Source: Pseudomonadota bacterium
Lineage (GTDB): Bacteria > Pseudomonadota > Alphaproteobacteria > Rhodobacterales > Rhodobacteraceae
Assembly: GCA_021845805.1 (NCBI GenBank)
Contig: JAJZVD010000014.1
Coordinates: 1-58,852 of the forward strand
DNA length: 58,852 bases
Direction of reading: 5' to 3'
Below the pieces are notes generated by a model. That model saw nothing but the letters and a program-made list of their open reading frames with translations, did not search any database and was not told the origin of the DNA. Of this stretch, positions 38,875 to 48,121 are shown piece by piece. The position numbers were made by a program, and so were the translations under genes. Within the stretch, counting starts at the first letter, position 1. The number at the start of each line of letters is the position of its first letter.

Positions 38875-40059
38875 ATGACGGACCCGATCGTGATCGTGGG
38901 CATGGCCCGCACCCCCATGGGCGGCTTTCAGGGCGACCTTGCCGGGGCCGCCGCGCCCGACCTTGGCGCCGCCGCGATCCGCGCCGCGGTGGCGCGGGCG
39001 GGCCTTGCGCCCGCGGACGTGCAGGAGGCCGTGATGGGCTGCGTGCTGCCCGCGGGCCAGGGTCAGGCGCCCGCCCGGCAGGCGGCCCTGGGCGCCGGGC
39101 TGCCGCTGGGCACGGGCGCCACCACGGTGAACAAGATGTGCGGATCGGGCATGCGCGCCGCGATGTTCGCCCATGACATGCTGGCCGCGGGCAGCGCGCA
39201 GGTGATCGTGGCGGGCGGGATGGAGAGCATGTCGAACGCCCCCTATCTGCTCGACCGGGCGCGGTCGGGATACCGGATGGGGCATGGCCGGGTGATCGAC
39301 CACATGTTCCTGGACGGGCTGGAAGACGCCTATGACAAGGGCCGGCTGATGGGCACCTTCGCCGAGGACTGCGCCGAGGCCTATCAGTTCACCCGCGAGG
39401 CGCAGGACGCCTTTGCCATCGCCTCGCTGACCCGCGCGCAGGCGGCCATCGCGGGCGGCGCCTTTGCCGCCGAAGTGGTGCCGGTCACGGTGAAGGCGGG
39501 CCGCGGCACGGCCGAGGTGGCGGTGGACGAACAGCCCGGCAAGGCGCGGCCCGACAAGATCCCCACGCTGAAGCCCGCCTTCCGCGAGGGCGGCACGGTG
39601 ACGGCGGCCAATTCGTCCTCGATCTCGGACGGGGCGGCGGCGCTGGTGATGATGCGGCGCAGCGAGGCCGAACGGCGGGGGCTGCGGCCGCTGGCGGTGA
39701 TGGTCGGCCACGCGACCCATGCCGACCGGCCCGGCCTGTTCCCCACCGCCCCCATCGGCGCGATGCGCAAGCTGGCCTGCAAGACCGGCTGGGCGCTGGC
39801 GGATGTGGACCTGTTCGAGGTGAACGAGGCCTTTGCCGTGGTTACGATGGCCGCGATGCGCGATCTGGACCTGCCGCATGACAAGGTGAACGTGCATGGC
39901 GGGGCCTGCGCGCTGGGCCACCCGATCGGCGCCTCGGGCGCGCGGGTGATGGTGACGCTGCTGGCCGCGATGGAACGTTACGGGATGACGCGCGGCGTGG
40001 CCTCGCTGTGCATCGGCGGCGGCGAGGCGACGGCGGTCGCGCTGGAACGGCTGGCCTAG
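38875..40059 (+). CDS. acetyl-CoA C-acyltransferase (thiolase)
   Basis: A 394-residue thiolase. The nucleophilic Cys is in NKMCGSGMRAA (near 88). HPIGASGAR carries the conserved His, and the C-terminal CIGGGEAT the second Cys. It should cleave 3-ketoacyl-CoA, or condense two acetyl-CoA in reverse. It is the last gene of the operon and is followed by a hairpin. Confidence 0.92.
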   Translation: MTDPIVIVGMARTPMGGFQGDLAGAAAPDLGAAAIRAAVARAGLAPADVQEAVMGCVLPAGQGQAPARQAALGAGLPLGTGATTVNKMCGSGMRAAMFAHDMLAAGSAQVIVAGGMESMSNAPYLLDRARSGYRMGHGRVIDHMFLDGLEDAYDKGRLMGTFAEDCAEAYQFTREAQDAFAIASLTRAQAAIAGGAFAAEVVPVTVKAGRGTAEVAVDEQPGKARPDKIPTLKPAFREGGTVTAANSSSISDGAAALVMMRRSEAERRGLRPLAVMVGHATHADRPGLFPTAPIGAMRKLACKTGWALADVDLFEVNEAFAVVTMAAMRDLDLPHDKVNVHGGACALGHPIGASGARVMVTLLAAMERYGMTRGVASLCIGGGEATAVALERLA

Positions 40060-40089
40060 GCCGCGCGGCCCCGCCCGCGATGCGAAAGG

Positions 40090-40108
40090 CCCCGGGATGA
40101 TCCCGGGG
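40090..40108. terminator. hairpin after the thiolase gene
   Basis: CCCCGGGAT-G-ATCCCGGGG lies 30 bp after the thiolase stop and 39 bp before the convergent gene's stop. It could serve both strands. No real T-run follows. Confidence 0.5.
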
Positions 40109-40147
40109 CACACTTTGGCAGACTGAAACCGGGGCCGGCGATCCTAC

Positions 40148-40492
40148 CTATTCGGCAGCCATCACTTGAGCGGGGTCCAGATGAAAGCGAAGCCGCAAGT
40201 GATCCGCCCCAAGAACGTGCCCACAAAAAAACCTCTTTCCGTGGAAGGCGTTGCCCGAGATCACAAGATCAAATTGGGACACCGAACCGAAGATGGACAC
40301 CGCGGCGGGATCATAGCGCTGCACCCTGATCCGTCCGCGAGTCATGCCGCCTTTTGCGACCAATCGGCCGCGGTAGCGGTAACCAAAGTCAAACCCCGAC
40401 AGCCACCCATTTGTGATGCTCACAAGGCCGCTGCCTGTCGCGTTCAGGTTGCTTTCAAAGTGCACAAGATACGTTCCGTTTGGGAGAAACAT
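40148..40492 (-). CDS. GrlR-like small protein
   Basis: A 114-residue protein starting MFLPNGTYLVHFESN. The opening G-x-Y-x3-F-x-SN, then GSGLVSITNGWLSGFD and YRYRGRL, follow the pattern I remember for the GrlR beta-barrel family, named for the negative regulator of the enteropathogenic LEE locus. No type III secretion or LEE-like gene is nearby, so its role here is unknown. The gene is visibly less GC-rich than the rest of the window, which hints at later acquisition. The ATG at 40492 is preferred over GTG 40504. Confidence 0.6.
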   Translation of the reverse strand: MFLPNGTYLVHFESNLNATGSGLVSITNGWLSGFDFGYRYRGRLVAKGGMTRGRIRVQRYDPAAVSIFGSVSQFDLVISGNAFHGKRFFCGHVLGADHLRLRFHLDPAQVMAAE

Positions 40493-40654
40493 CACAAACC
40501 CCACTTACCCACAGGCCCCGTCCGTTTTCTTGGGGCATCCCTGTGGACGGTTGGAGAGACACTTGAACCGCCGACCTGCTTCCTCCCTAAGTGCCTTATG
40601 CGGCCCTTACAGGTCGTCGTTTATCCGGCAGGTCTCTTTTCACGCCGGATGATC

Positions 40655-40683
40655 GGGGCGCGGAACTGGTACTTCCGCGCCCC
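40655..40683 (-). terminator. hairpin after nrdJ
   Basis: GGGGCGCGGAA-N7-TTCCGCGCCCC, with 11-bp perfect arms, starts 13 bp after the nrdJ stop. There is no T-run, so it may act through RNA stabilisation or with Rho. Confidence 0.5.
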
Positions 40684-40695
40684 AACCCAATTTCC

Positions 40696-43600
40696 TCAGC
40701 TACAGCCGCTGGTGCCGCCGCAGGTGTTGCACTTCATGCAGGTGCCGTTGCGGACCAGCGTGTAGTTGCCGCATTCGCCGCAGGGGTCGCCCTCGTAGCC
40801 CTGCATCTTGGCCTTGGTGCGGGCGTCCATGCTGACCGTTCCGGTGCTGATGGCCGTGGCGGCATAGGCCACCGCGGTGTCGCCAAAGCCCGCCACGGGG
40901 CCGGTGCCGGTCAGGCTGGCGGTGGGCAGGCCGCCTTGCAGCACCACCAGTTCCTGCGGCAGGCGCTTGCGCAGATAGCCGGTGGACGAGATCGACTTCA
41001 GCAGCTCGACCGATTTCGAGGCCGCGGCTTCCGACACCTCGCCCAGGTTGCGCCGCCCCTCGTCCTCGCCGTGGCCGAGGTCGTCGAAGGTCGCGCCCTG
41101 CGGCTTCACATGGGCCAGATCGGTCCGGTCAAGGTAGCTGACCGCCAGTTCGCGGAAGATGTAGTCAAGGATGGATGTCGCGTTCTTGATGCTGTCGTTG
41201 CCCTGCACCATGCCTGCGGGCTCGAACTTGGTGAAGGTGAATGCATCGACGAATTCTTCAAGCGGAACGCCATATTGCAGGCCGACGCTGACAGCGATTG
41301 CGAAGTTGTTCATCATCGCCCGGAAGCCCGCGCCTTCCTTGTGCATGTCGATGAAGATCTCGCCCAGCGTGCCGTCCTTGTATTCGCCGGTGCGCAGATA
41401 GACCTTGTGTCCGCCCACGATCGCCTTCTGGGTATAGCCCTTGCGGCGTTCGGGCAGCTTTTCGCGGTGGCTGCGCACGATCTCCTTGACGATCACCTTC
41501 TCGACGATCTTTTCGGCCAGCACCACGGCCTTTTCCTGCGCGCTGCCGCTGGCGAGGATCTCTTCGGCCTCCTCGTCATCCTCGACCAGCGCGGCCGCCA
41601 GCGGCTGGCTCAGCTTCGAGCCGTCGCGGTAAAGCGCGTTGGCCTTGATGCCCAGGCTGTGGCTCAGCTCATAGGCCGCCAGGGTTTCCTCGATCGTGGC
41701 CGAGTTCGGCATGTTGATCGTCTTGGAAATGGCGCCCGAGATGAAGCTTTGCGCCGCCGCCATCATGGTGATGTGGCTGTTGACCGACAGGAACCGGCGG
41801 CCCTTCTTGCCGCAGGGGTTGGCGCAATCGAACACCGCGTAATGTTCCGGCTTCAGGAACGGCGCGCCTTCCAGCGTCATCGTCCCGCAGACGTGATCGT
41901 TCGCGGCCTCGATCTGGGCCTTGCTGAAGCCCAGGTGGCGCAGCAGGTCGAAGGTGGGGTCGGCCAGCTTTTCGGCAGGAATGCCAAGGGTTTCGCGGCA
42001 GAAGCTTTCACCCAGCGTGTACTGGTTGAAGACGAAGCGGATATCGAAGGCCGAGGGCAGCGCGGCCTCGATCTTGGCGATTTCCGCGGCGCCGAAGCCA
42101 TGCCCGATCAGCGCGGTGTGGTTGATGCCGGGGCAGTTGCCCAGCGTGCCGTGGCCCACGGCATAGGCCACGATCTCTTCCGACTGCGCGGGGCTGTAGC
42201 CCAGCGTCGCCAGCGCGCCCGGAACCGAGCGGTTGATGATCTTGAAGTAGCCGCCCCCGGCCAGTTTCTTGAACTTCACCAGGGCGAAGTCGGGCTCGAT
42301 CCCGGTCGTGTCGCAATCCATCACCAGGCCGATGGTGCCGGTGGGGGCGATCACGGTCACCTGCGCGTTGCGATAGCCGTGCTTCCGGCCCAGCTCCAGC
42401 GCCTCGTCCCAGGCGGATTTCGCAAGGGCGACAAGGGTTTGGTCGGGGCAGTTCGCGTGATCCAGCGGCACCGGCGTGACCGCCAGCCCCTCGTATCCGT
42501 CGCGCTTGCCATGCGCCGCGTTGCGGTGGTTGCGGATGACCCGCAGCATGTGCGCCGCGTTGCGCGCATGGCCCGGGAAGGCGCCCAGTTCGCCCGCCAT
42601 CTCGGCCGAGGTCGCATAGGCCACCCCCGTCATGACCGCGGTCAGCGCACCGCACAGCGCGCGGCCGGCATCCGAGTCATAGCCCAGGCCCATGTTCATC
42701 AGCAGGCCGCCGATATTGGCGTAACCCAGGCCAAGGGTGCGGAAGTCATAGGAAAGCTGGGCGATTTCCTTCGACGGGAACTGCGCCATCAGCACCGAGA
42801 TTTCCAGCGTCACGGTCCACAGACGGGTCGCGTGCACATAGGCCTCGGCGTCGAACTTGCCGCCGTCGTAGAAGGTCAGCAGGTTCATCGAGGCCAGGTT
42901 GCAGGCCGTGTCATCCAGGAACATGTATTCCGAGCACGGGTTCGAGCCCCGGATCGGGCCGTCTTCCGGGCAGGTGTGCCAGGCGTTCACCGTGTCGTGG
43001 AACTGGATGCCGGGGTCCGCGCAGGCCCAGGCGGCGTGGCCGACCTGCGCCCAGAGGTCGCGCGCCTTGATGGTCTTGGCAACCTTGCCATCGGTGCGGC
43101 GGATCAGTTCCCAGTCGGCATCCTCCTTCACCGCCTTCAGGAAGGCGTCGGTGACGCGCACCGAGTTGTTCGAATTCTGCCCCGACACCGTCATGTAGGC
43201 TTCCGAATCCCAGTCGGTGTCATAGGTCGGGAATTCGATCGAGCCGAAGCCCTGCGCCGCGTAATCCAGCACGCGCTTGACGTAGGTTTCCGGGATCATC
43301 GCCTTCTTGGCGGCCCGGATCGCGGCCTTCAGCCCTGCGTTCTTCGCCGGGTCTGCCGCATCGGCGGCGGCGCCATCCCAGGTGCGGATCGCGGTGAAGA
43401 TGGCGTTCAGCCCCTTCTCATGCGCCTTCGAGCCCGCCACGAGGCTGGCGACCTTCTGCTCCTCGATCACCTTCCAGTTGATGAACTGTTCGATGTCGGG
43501 GTGATCCATGTCGCAGATCACCATCTTGGCCGCGCGGCGCGTGGTGCCGCCCGACTTGATCGCGCCCGCGGCGCGGTCGCCGATCTTGAGGAACCCCATG

Positions 43601-44361
43601 AGGCCCGAGGACTTGCCGCCGCCCGACAGCTTTTCGCCCTCGCCGCGCAGGGACGAGAAGTTGGTGCCGGTGCCCGAGCCGTATTTGAACAGGCGCGCCT
43701 CGCGCACCCAGAGGTCCATGATGCCGCCCTCGTTCACCAGATCGTCGGCGACCGACTGGATGAAGCAGGCATGCGGCTGCGGGTGTTCATAGGCCGAATC
43801 GGATTTCACCAGCGTGCCGGTGCGGTGGTCGACGTAGAAATGGCCCTGCGCCGGGCCATCGACGCCGTAGGCCCAGTGCAGGCCGGTGTTGAACCACTGC
43901 GGGCTGTTGGGCGCGGCCATCTGGCGGGCCAGCATGTAGCGCATCTCGTCGTAATAGGCGCGCGCATCGGCCTCGGTCGAGAAATAGCCGCCCTTCCAGC
44001 CCCAATAGGCCCAGGCACCGGCCAGCCGGTCGAACACCTGCTTGGCCGAGGTTTCGCCGCCAAAGCGTTGATCTTCCGGCAGTTTCGCCAGCGCATCCTG
44101 ATCGGGCACCGACCGCCACAGGAAGGCCGGCACGTTCTTTTCCTTCACCCGCTTCAGCGCGGCCGGAACGCCCGCCTTGCGGAAATACTTCTGCGCCAGC
44201 ACGTCGGACGCCACCTGGCTCCAGCCCTCGGGCACTTCCACCTTGTCGTTGCGGAACACGATCTTGCCGTCGGGATTGCGGATCTCCGACACGGTCGTGC
44301 CGAAAGCGATCCCGGCATAGGCATCTGCCCCCGCGGCGGTGAATTTGCGTTCGATCTTCAT
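40696..44361 (-). CDS. nrdJ: adenosylcobalamin-dependent (class II) ribonucleotide reductase
   Basis: A 1,221-residue enzyme that makes deoxyribonucleotides with a B12-generated thiyl radical. Recognisable blocks are [49 protein letters not shown] (the substrate cleft with active-site cysteines), APTGTIG and the zinc-type C-terminal tail [10 protein letters not shown] then CMKCNTCGG. It is full length for the long NrdJ form. The ATG at 44361 has GAGGGG upstream; the open frame further 5' is not protein-like. An NrdR-like box and a DnaA box lie upstream. No class I nrdAB is in the window. Confidence 0.96.
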   Translation of the reverse strand: MKIERKFTAAGADAYAGIAFGTTVSEIRNPDGKIVFRNDKVEVPEGWSQVASDVLAQKYFRKAGVPAALKRVKEKNVPAFLWRSVPDQDALAKLPEDQRFGGETSAKQVFDRLAGAWAYWGWKGGYFSTEADARAYYDEMRYMLARQMAAPNSPQWFNTGLHWAYGVDGPAQGHFYVDHRTGTLVKSDSAYEHPQPHACFIQSVADDLVNEGGIMDLWVREARLFKYGSGTGTNFSSLRGEGEKLSGGGKSSGLMGFLKIGDRAAGAIKSGGTTRRAAKMVICDMDHPDIEQFINWKVIEEQKVASLVAGSKAHEKGLNAIFTAIRTWDGAAADAADPAKNAGLKAAIRAAKKAMIPETYVKRVLDYAAQGFGSIEFPTYDTDWDSEAYMTVSGQNSNNSVRVTDAFLKAVKEDADWELIRRTDGKVAKTIKARDLWAQVGHAAWACADPGIQFHDTVNAWHTCPEDGPIRGSNPCSEYMFLDDTACNLASMNLLTFYDGGKFDAEAYVHATRLWTVTLEISVLMAQFPSKEIAQLSYDFRTLGLGYANIGGLLMNMGLGYDSDAGRALCGALTAVMTGVAYATSAEMAGELGAFPGHARNAAHMLRVIRNHRNAAHGKRDGYEGLAVTPVPLDHANCPDQTLVALAKSAWDEALELGRKHGYRNAQVTVIAPTGTIGLVMDCDTTGIEPDFALVKFKKLAGGGYFKIINRSVPGALATLGYSPAQSEEIVAYAVGHGTLGNCPGINHTALIGHGFGAAEIAKIEAALPSAFDIRFVFNQYTLGESFCRETLGIPAEKLADPTFDLLRHLGFSKAQIEAANDHVCGTMTLEGAPFLKPEHYAVFDCANPCGKKGRRFLSVNSHITMMAAAQSFISGAISKTINMPNSATIEETLAAYELSHSLGIKANALYRDGSKLSQPLAAALVEDDEEAEEILASGSAQEKAVVLAEKIVEKVIVKEIVRSHREKLPERRKGYTQKAIVGGHKVYLRTGEYKDGTLGEIFIDMHKEGAGFRAMMNNFAIAVSVGLQYGVPLEEFVDAFTFTKFEPAGMVQGNDSIKNATSILDYIFRELAVSYLDRTDLAHVKPQGATFDDLGHGEDEGRRNLGEVSEAAASKSVELLKSISSTGYLRKRLPQELVVLQGGLPTASLTGTGPVAGFGDTAVAYAATAISTGTVSMDARTKAKMQGYEGDPCGECGNYTLVRNGTCMKCNTCGGTSGCS

Positions 44362-44509
44362 CGGTCCTGCCCCTCGTTTCGGCCTGCGGAGGCCGTGTGT
44401 TCCCTCATCCGGCCCGGCGGACGCAGACAGAACAGCCGCCCCGGCCCCATGAGGGGCCAGCCCGGCCGTTTCCTGGCCGTGGTGCTTTGCTGATCGTGTC
44501 GCCCTGCCA

Positions 44510-44525
44510 CCACTACATCTAGTGG
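44510..44525. promoter_or_regulatory. NrdR-box-like palindrome
   Basis: CCACTACATCTAGTGG matches 12 of 16 positions of the NrdR consensus ACACWATATATWGTGT and is itself a near-perfect palindrome. It lies about 150 bp upstream of nrdJ. NrdR represses ribonucleotide reductase genes in many bacteria. A second box at the usual spacing was not found. Confidence 0.5.
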
Positions 44526-44706
44526 CCTTTGGCCCAGTCCATACAACCTGACGCAAATCGCCCGGCAGGGTCAACGAGGAAATTTGCAACCGCCGATGAT
44601 TTTGCGGGTTGACCGGTCTGGCGTGCAACACTGCGACACGGGCCTGTGATTCACTTTCATGACGCCTGCAAGGCGCCCACAGGGAACCCACAGGAAGTCC
44701 ACGACC

Positions 44707-44715
44707 TTATCCACA
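44707..44715 (+). promoter_or_regulatory. perfect DnaA box
   Basis: TTATCCACA is the canonical 9-mer DnaA site, about 345 bp upstream of nrdJ. A single 9-mer can occur by chance, but less often in DNA this GC-rich, and DnaA is known to control nrd genes in other bacteria. Confidence 0.45.
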
Positions 44716-44768
44716 GAGCTTCACAAACCAAGTGAAGGCCCACGGGGCGCGGGCGGCGGACACGACTC

Positions 44769-44800
44769 GGCCCGGCGTGGCCGCTCTGCCACGCCGGGCC
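44769..44800 (-). terminator. hairpin after the efflux operon
   Basis: GGCCCGGCGTGGC-N6-GCCACGCCGGGCC has 13-bp perfect arms, 32 bp after the transporter stop on the minus strand. There is no U-run on that strand. Confidence 0.55.
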
Positions 44801-44832
44801 GGGATTTTCCGGGCGTTTCCTGCCGGTTAGGC

Positions 44833-46356
44833 CTATTCCATCGCGGCGTGAACCGCCTCGGCCTTGCCCTTCGGCTTCTTCAGCGTCAGCGCCAGCGGGA
44901 TCGCGCACAGCGTGACCAGCATCATCAGCTTGAAGTCGTCGACATAGGACACCATCAGCGACTGCACCTGCACCAGATACAGATCCAGCTCCTTCAGCAG
45001 GGTCGGATCGCCCGCCGCCGCGGCCGGAAAGTAGGATCTCAGCACCGGGTTATAGGCCGACAGGTTCTGCGACAGATCCGAATGGCTGACCTGGATGTTG
45101 CGGGTCAGCACAACCGTCACCACCGAAATCCCGATGGACGAGCCGATGTTGCGCACCAGGGTGAAGAAGCTTGTGCCCTCGGCCCGAAGCTTGGCGTTCA
45201 GCGTGGCAAAGGCCACCGTCGAAAGCGGGACGAACACCAGCCCCATCCCCAGCCCCTGCACGATGCCAGAGGTGATGACCGGCAGGCTGTCCATCCCGGG
45301 CGAAAAGCCCGACATGGTGTGAAACGCCGTTGCCGTCAGCAGAAGCCCCACGATCACCAGATAGCGGGGGTCGAACTTCTGCACCAGCCGCCCCACCAGC
45401 AGCATCGAGGCCATGGTCCCGATCCCGCGCGGCCCCATCACCAGACCCACGGTCATTTCCGGGTAGCCGTAGATCCCTGACAGCATCGGCGGCAACAGCG
45501 CGAGGCTGGAATAGAGCACAAGGCCGATGACGAAGCCGAAGGTGGTGCCCATCACGAAGTTGCGGTCCTTGAACAGGGCGGGGTCCACGAAAGGGTGCTC
45601 GGATGTCAGGATCTGCACGATGAAGACCCAGAAGCCGGTGATGGCCAGCCCCAGCTCGATCCAGCTTTCGGTCGCGGCAAACCAGTCGTTGCTGGCGCCG
45701 CGGTCCAGCAGAAGCTGAAGCGAGGCCACGCCCAGCGACAGCATCGCAAAGCCGAAGAAATCGAAACTGCGCGCCCGCCGCACGCTTTCGGGCAAAAAGG
45801 CCGCGCAGCCCACGACCGCAAGGATGCCGATCGGCACGTTGATGTAGAAGACGTAGCGCCAGGAGAAATTCTCGGTCAAATAGCCGCCCAGCGTGGGGCC
45901 GACGATCGGGCCTACCATGATCCCGGCCCCCCACAGCGCCATCGCCTGCCCGAATTTCTCGGGCGGGTTGATGTCAAGCAGGATGGTTTGCGACAGGGGC
46001 ACGATGGCCGCGCCGAAGACGCCCTGCAACAGGCGGAACAGCACCATCTCGGGCAGGCTGGAGGCCATGCCGCAGGCCATCGAGGCGATCACGAAGCCCA
46101 CGATGCAGACGATGAACACTTCCTTGCGGCCATATTTGTCCGACACCCAGCCGGTGACCGGGGTCATGATCGCCGCCGCGACGATGTACGAGGTCAGCAC
46201 CCAGGTGATCGTGTCCTGCGTGGCGCTGAGGTCGCCCATCATCGAGGGCAGCGCCACGTTGGCGATCGTGGTGTCCAGCACCTGCATCACCGTCGCGACC
46301 ATGATCGAGACGGTAATCAGCCCGCGGTGGATCGGCTTGCCGTCCTGCGCCTGCAT
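44833..46356 (-). CDS. DHA2-family MFS multidrug efflux transporter (EmrB-like)
   Basis: A 507-residue, fourteen-span major facilitator of the EmrB/QacA drug:H+ antiporter group. Characteristic are MQVLDTTIANVALPSM (TM1, about 24-39), the GWVSDKYGRKE loop and GPIVGPTLGGYL motif C. It pairs with the EmrA-like fusion protein 10 bp upstream and should export hydrophobic compounds across both membranes with an outer-membrane channel encoded elsewhere. Confidence 0.9.
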   Translation of the reverse strand: MQAQDGKPIHRGLITVSIMVATVMQVLDTTIANVALPSMMGDLSATQDTITWVLTSYIVAAAIMTPVTGWVSDKYGRKEVFIVCIVGFVIASMACGMASSLPEMVLFRLLQGVFGAAIVPLSQTILLDINPPEKFGQAMALWGAGIMVGPIVGPTLGGYLTENFSWRYVFYINVPIGILAVVGCAAFLPESVRRARSFDFFGFAMLSLGVASLQLLLDRGASNDWFAATESWIELGLAITGFWVFIVQILTSEHPFVDPALFKDRNFVMGTTFGFVIGLVLYSSLALLPPMLSGIYGYPEMTVGLVMGPRGIGTMASMLLVGRLVQKFDPRYLVIVGLLLTATAFHTMSGFSPGMDSLPVITSGIVQGLGMGLVFVPLSTVAFATLNAKLRAEGTSFFTLVRNIGSSIGISVVTVVLTRNIQVSHSDLSQNLSAYNPVLRSYFPAAAAGDPTLLKELDLYLVQVQSLMVSYVDDFKLMMLVTLCAIPLALTLKKPKGKAEAVHAAME

Positions 46357-46366
46357 GGCCGCCCCC

Positions 46367-47467
46367 CTACTTCAGCGCCGCGGGCAGCAGATCGCTCAGA
46401 TGGCGCGTGACGCCGGTATCGACCGACACCGCGGCCGACATCCCCGAATGCAGCGGCATGTCGGCCTCGGCATCCGTCAGGGTGACAAAGACGGGAATCC
46501 GCTGGGTCACCTTCACCCAGTTGCCGGTGGCATTCTCGGCCGGGATCAGCGCGAATTCGGCCCCGGTTCCCGCCCCGATCGACGCGACGGTGCCGTGGAA
46601 CGTCCGGTTGGGGTAAAGATCGAAGACGACAGTGGCGGGCTGGCCCGGCTTCATCTGGTCAAGCTGGGTCTCCTTGTAATCGGCCTCGACCCAGACATGC
46701 TGGGTTTCCACCAGCGCGAAGGCAGACACGCCCGCGGTCACATACTGGCCCGGCCGGAACGACTCGGCCTGATAGACGATGCCATCGGCCGGCGCCTCGA
46801 CCGTGGCCTGGCCCTGGTTGAACTTCGCCGTCTCAAGGGCGGCCAGCGCGTTGCGCACCGTCGGATGCTGGTCGACCGGCAGCGCCGGATCGCCGTCAAG
46901 CGCGGCCTCGGCCGACAACACCGCCTGCTGGGCGCTGGCAAGCTGGCCCTTGGCCACCACATCGGCGTTGCGCGCCTGGTCCAGCGCCTGCTGGGTGCCC
47001 GCGCCGCTGGTGGTCAGGGCCTGCTGGCGCGCCAGCTCGCTGTCATAGAACTGCACCTGATCCTCGGCGACCTTCACCTGGGTCTGGGCGCTGTCATAGG
47101 CCGCGTGAAGCTGCTGCACCTGAAGCCGGGCCAGCGCCACGGCGGCCTCGGCCTGCTGCACGGCCAGCGCGAAGGGGCGCGGATCGACCTGGAACAGCAA
47201 CTGCCCCTTCTTCACCGCCCCGTTGTTGGTAAAGCCGACCTTCGTCACCATGCCCGAGACATTGGCCGAAATCGGCACCCGCGCCTGATGGACGTTGGCG
47301 TCCTGCGTCTCGACGAACCGCCCGCCCGACAGCCAGAACCAGCCCCCCGCCAGCACCAGGATCAGCGGCACCGACAGCATCAGCGCGGTCCGGCGCGACC
47401 GGCGCGGCTTTGCGGGCGCAGCGGCCGCGACGGGCTCGGCGGTTTTCATCGGGGTCTCGGCGTTCAT
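46367..47467 (-). CDS. HlyD/EmrA-family membrane fusion protein
   Basis: A 366-residue periplasmic adaptor anchored by one N-terminal span (RTALMLSVPLILVLAGGWFWL). A biotinyl-lipoyl hairpin (QDANVHQARVPISANVSGMVTKV), a coiled coil and a second lipoyl half (TVEAPADGIVYQAESF) follow. Its start overlaps the stop of the marR gene (ATGA), and it is co-transcribed with the transporter. Confidence 0.9.
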   Translation of the reverse strand: MNAETPMKTAEPVAAAAPAKPRRSRRTALMLSVPLILVLAGGWFWLSGGRFVETQDANVHQARVPISANVSGMVTKVGFTNNGAVKKGQLLFQVDPRPFALAVQQAEAAVALARLQVQQLHAAYDSAQTQVKVAEDQVQFYDSELARQQALTTSGAGTQQALDQARNADVVAKGQLASAQQAVLSAEAALDGDPALPVDQHPTVRNALAALETAKFNQGQATVEAPADGIVYQAESFRPGQYVTAGVSAFALVETQHVWVEADYKETQLDQMKPGQPATVVFDLYPNRTFHGTVASIGAGTGAEFALIPAENATGNWVKVTQRIPVFVTLTDAEADMPLHSGMSAAVSVDTGVTRHLSDLLPAALK

Positions 47468-47940
47468 TGTTCGTCCTCTTCTCCACGGGGCGACGCGGCA
47501 TCCGCGGAATGCGCACCCGACAGATTGTTCAGCACCACGGTCAGCGCTGCGATCAGGGTCTGACGTTCGGGCGCAGTCAGCCCGGCCATCGCTTCGTCAT
47601 AGACATTCGCCGCCACCGAGCGGATGTCGGAAAACGCGTCCAGCGTCTTCGGGGTCGGCGCAACCAGCCGGATGCGGCGGTCATGCGGATCGGGCTGGCG
47701 TTCGACCCAGCCCGCCTGCTCCATCCGCGTCACCAGCCGCGAGACGGAGATCGGCTCGATCTCCATCAGGTCGGCCAGCCGCGCCTGGGTCGCGCGGCCC
47801 TCGCGCAGAAGGCGCACCAGCAGGCGCCATTGTGCCGATGACAGGCCAAGCGCGCGGCCATGCGCCTCGAAACGCGCGCGCAAAAGACGCGCCGTATCGT
47901 GGACAAGCAGCCCGAAGCGTTCAATACCTTCGTTTTTCAT
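47464..47940 (-). CDS. MarR-family transcriptional regulator
   Basis: A 158-residue winged-helix repressor with recognition-region sequence TQARLADLMEIEPISVSRLVTRME and the wing RQPDPHDRRIRLV. It heads the efflux operon, a layout typical of drug-responsive autoregulated EmrR-like systems. The ATG at 47940 is preferred; a GTG at 47946 is possible. A palindrome overlapping the promoter region upstream fits autoregulation. Confidence 0.9.
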   Translation of the reverse strand: MKNEGIERFGLLVHDTARLLRARFEAHGRALGLSSAQWRLLVRLLREGRATQARLADLMEIEPISVSRLVTRMEQAGWVERQPDPHDRRIRLVAPTPKTLDAFSDIRSVAANVYDEAMAGLTAPERQTLIAALTVVLNNLSGAHSADAASPRGEEDEQ

Positions 47941-47951
47941 GAGCACGACAT

Positions 47952-47972
47952 ATTGTAAGCGTGCTTAGCAAT
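47952..47972. promoter_or_regulatory. MarR operator candidate
   Basis: ATTG-TAAGC-GT-GCTTA-GCAAT is a nearly symmetrical palindrome 12-32 bp upstream of the marR start, in a short AT-richer stretch. Its position suits autorepression. Confidence 0.55.
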
Positions 47973-48064
47973 CAAGCGTCCGCAGCAGCCTGCGATGTCG
48001 CTTCCCGGCCGGACGGTGCGCGGATGTCGGCAGGATCAAGCAGACGTGATGGCCGCCGGGCAAA

Positions 48065-48095
48065 GAAAAACCCCCCGCGCCAGCGACGCGGGGGG
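48065..48095 (-). terminator. rho-independent terminator of the VPLPA-CTERM gene
   Basis: On the minus strand CCCCCCGCG-N7-CGCGGGGGG is followed by TTTTTC, 27 bp after the stop codon at 48122. It is the clearest intrinsic terminator in the window. Confidence 0.85.
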
Positions 48096-48121
48096 CCGAT
48101 GCGTTTGCCCGAAGGCGCCGG

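Larger units (their letters stand above)
44362..44832 (-). other. 471-bp upstream region of nrdJ
   Basis: This gap between the efflux gene stop and nrdJ contains a strong hairpin (44769-44800), a DnaA box (44707-44715) and an NrdR-like palindrome (44510-44525). I found no B12-riboswitch core (GCCACUG box) and no convincing -35/-10 pair. Confidence 0.6.

Noticed and set aside
40541-40610. Minus-strand tRNA-like stretch with GGCGGTTCAAGT
   Set aside because: The T-stem does not pair (GGCGG against GTCTC), and no acceptor or D arm fits; at best a decayed attachment remnant.
44362-44832. Cobalamin riboswitch upstream of nrdJ
   Set aside because: No B12-box core or plausible multi-stem fold was found on the minus strand.
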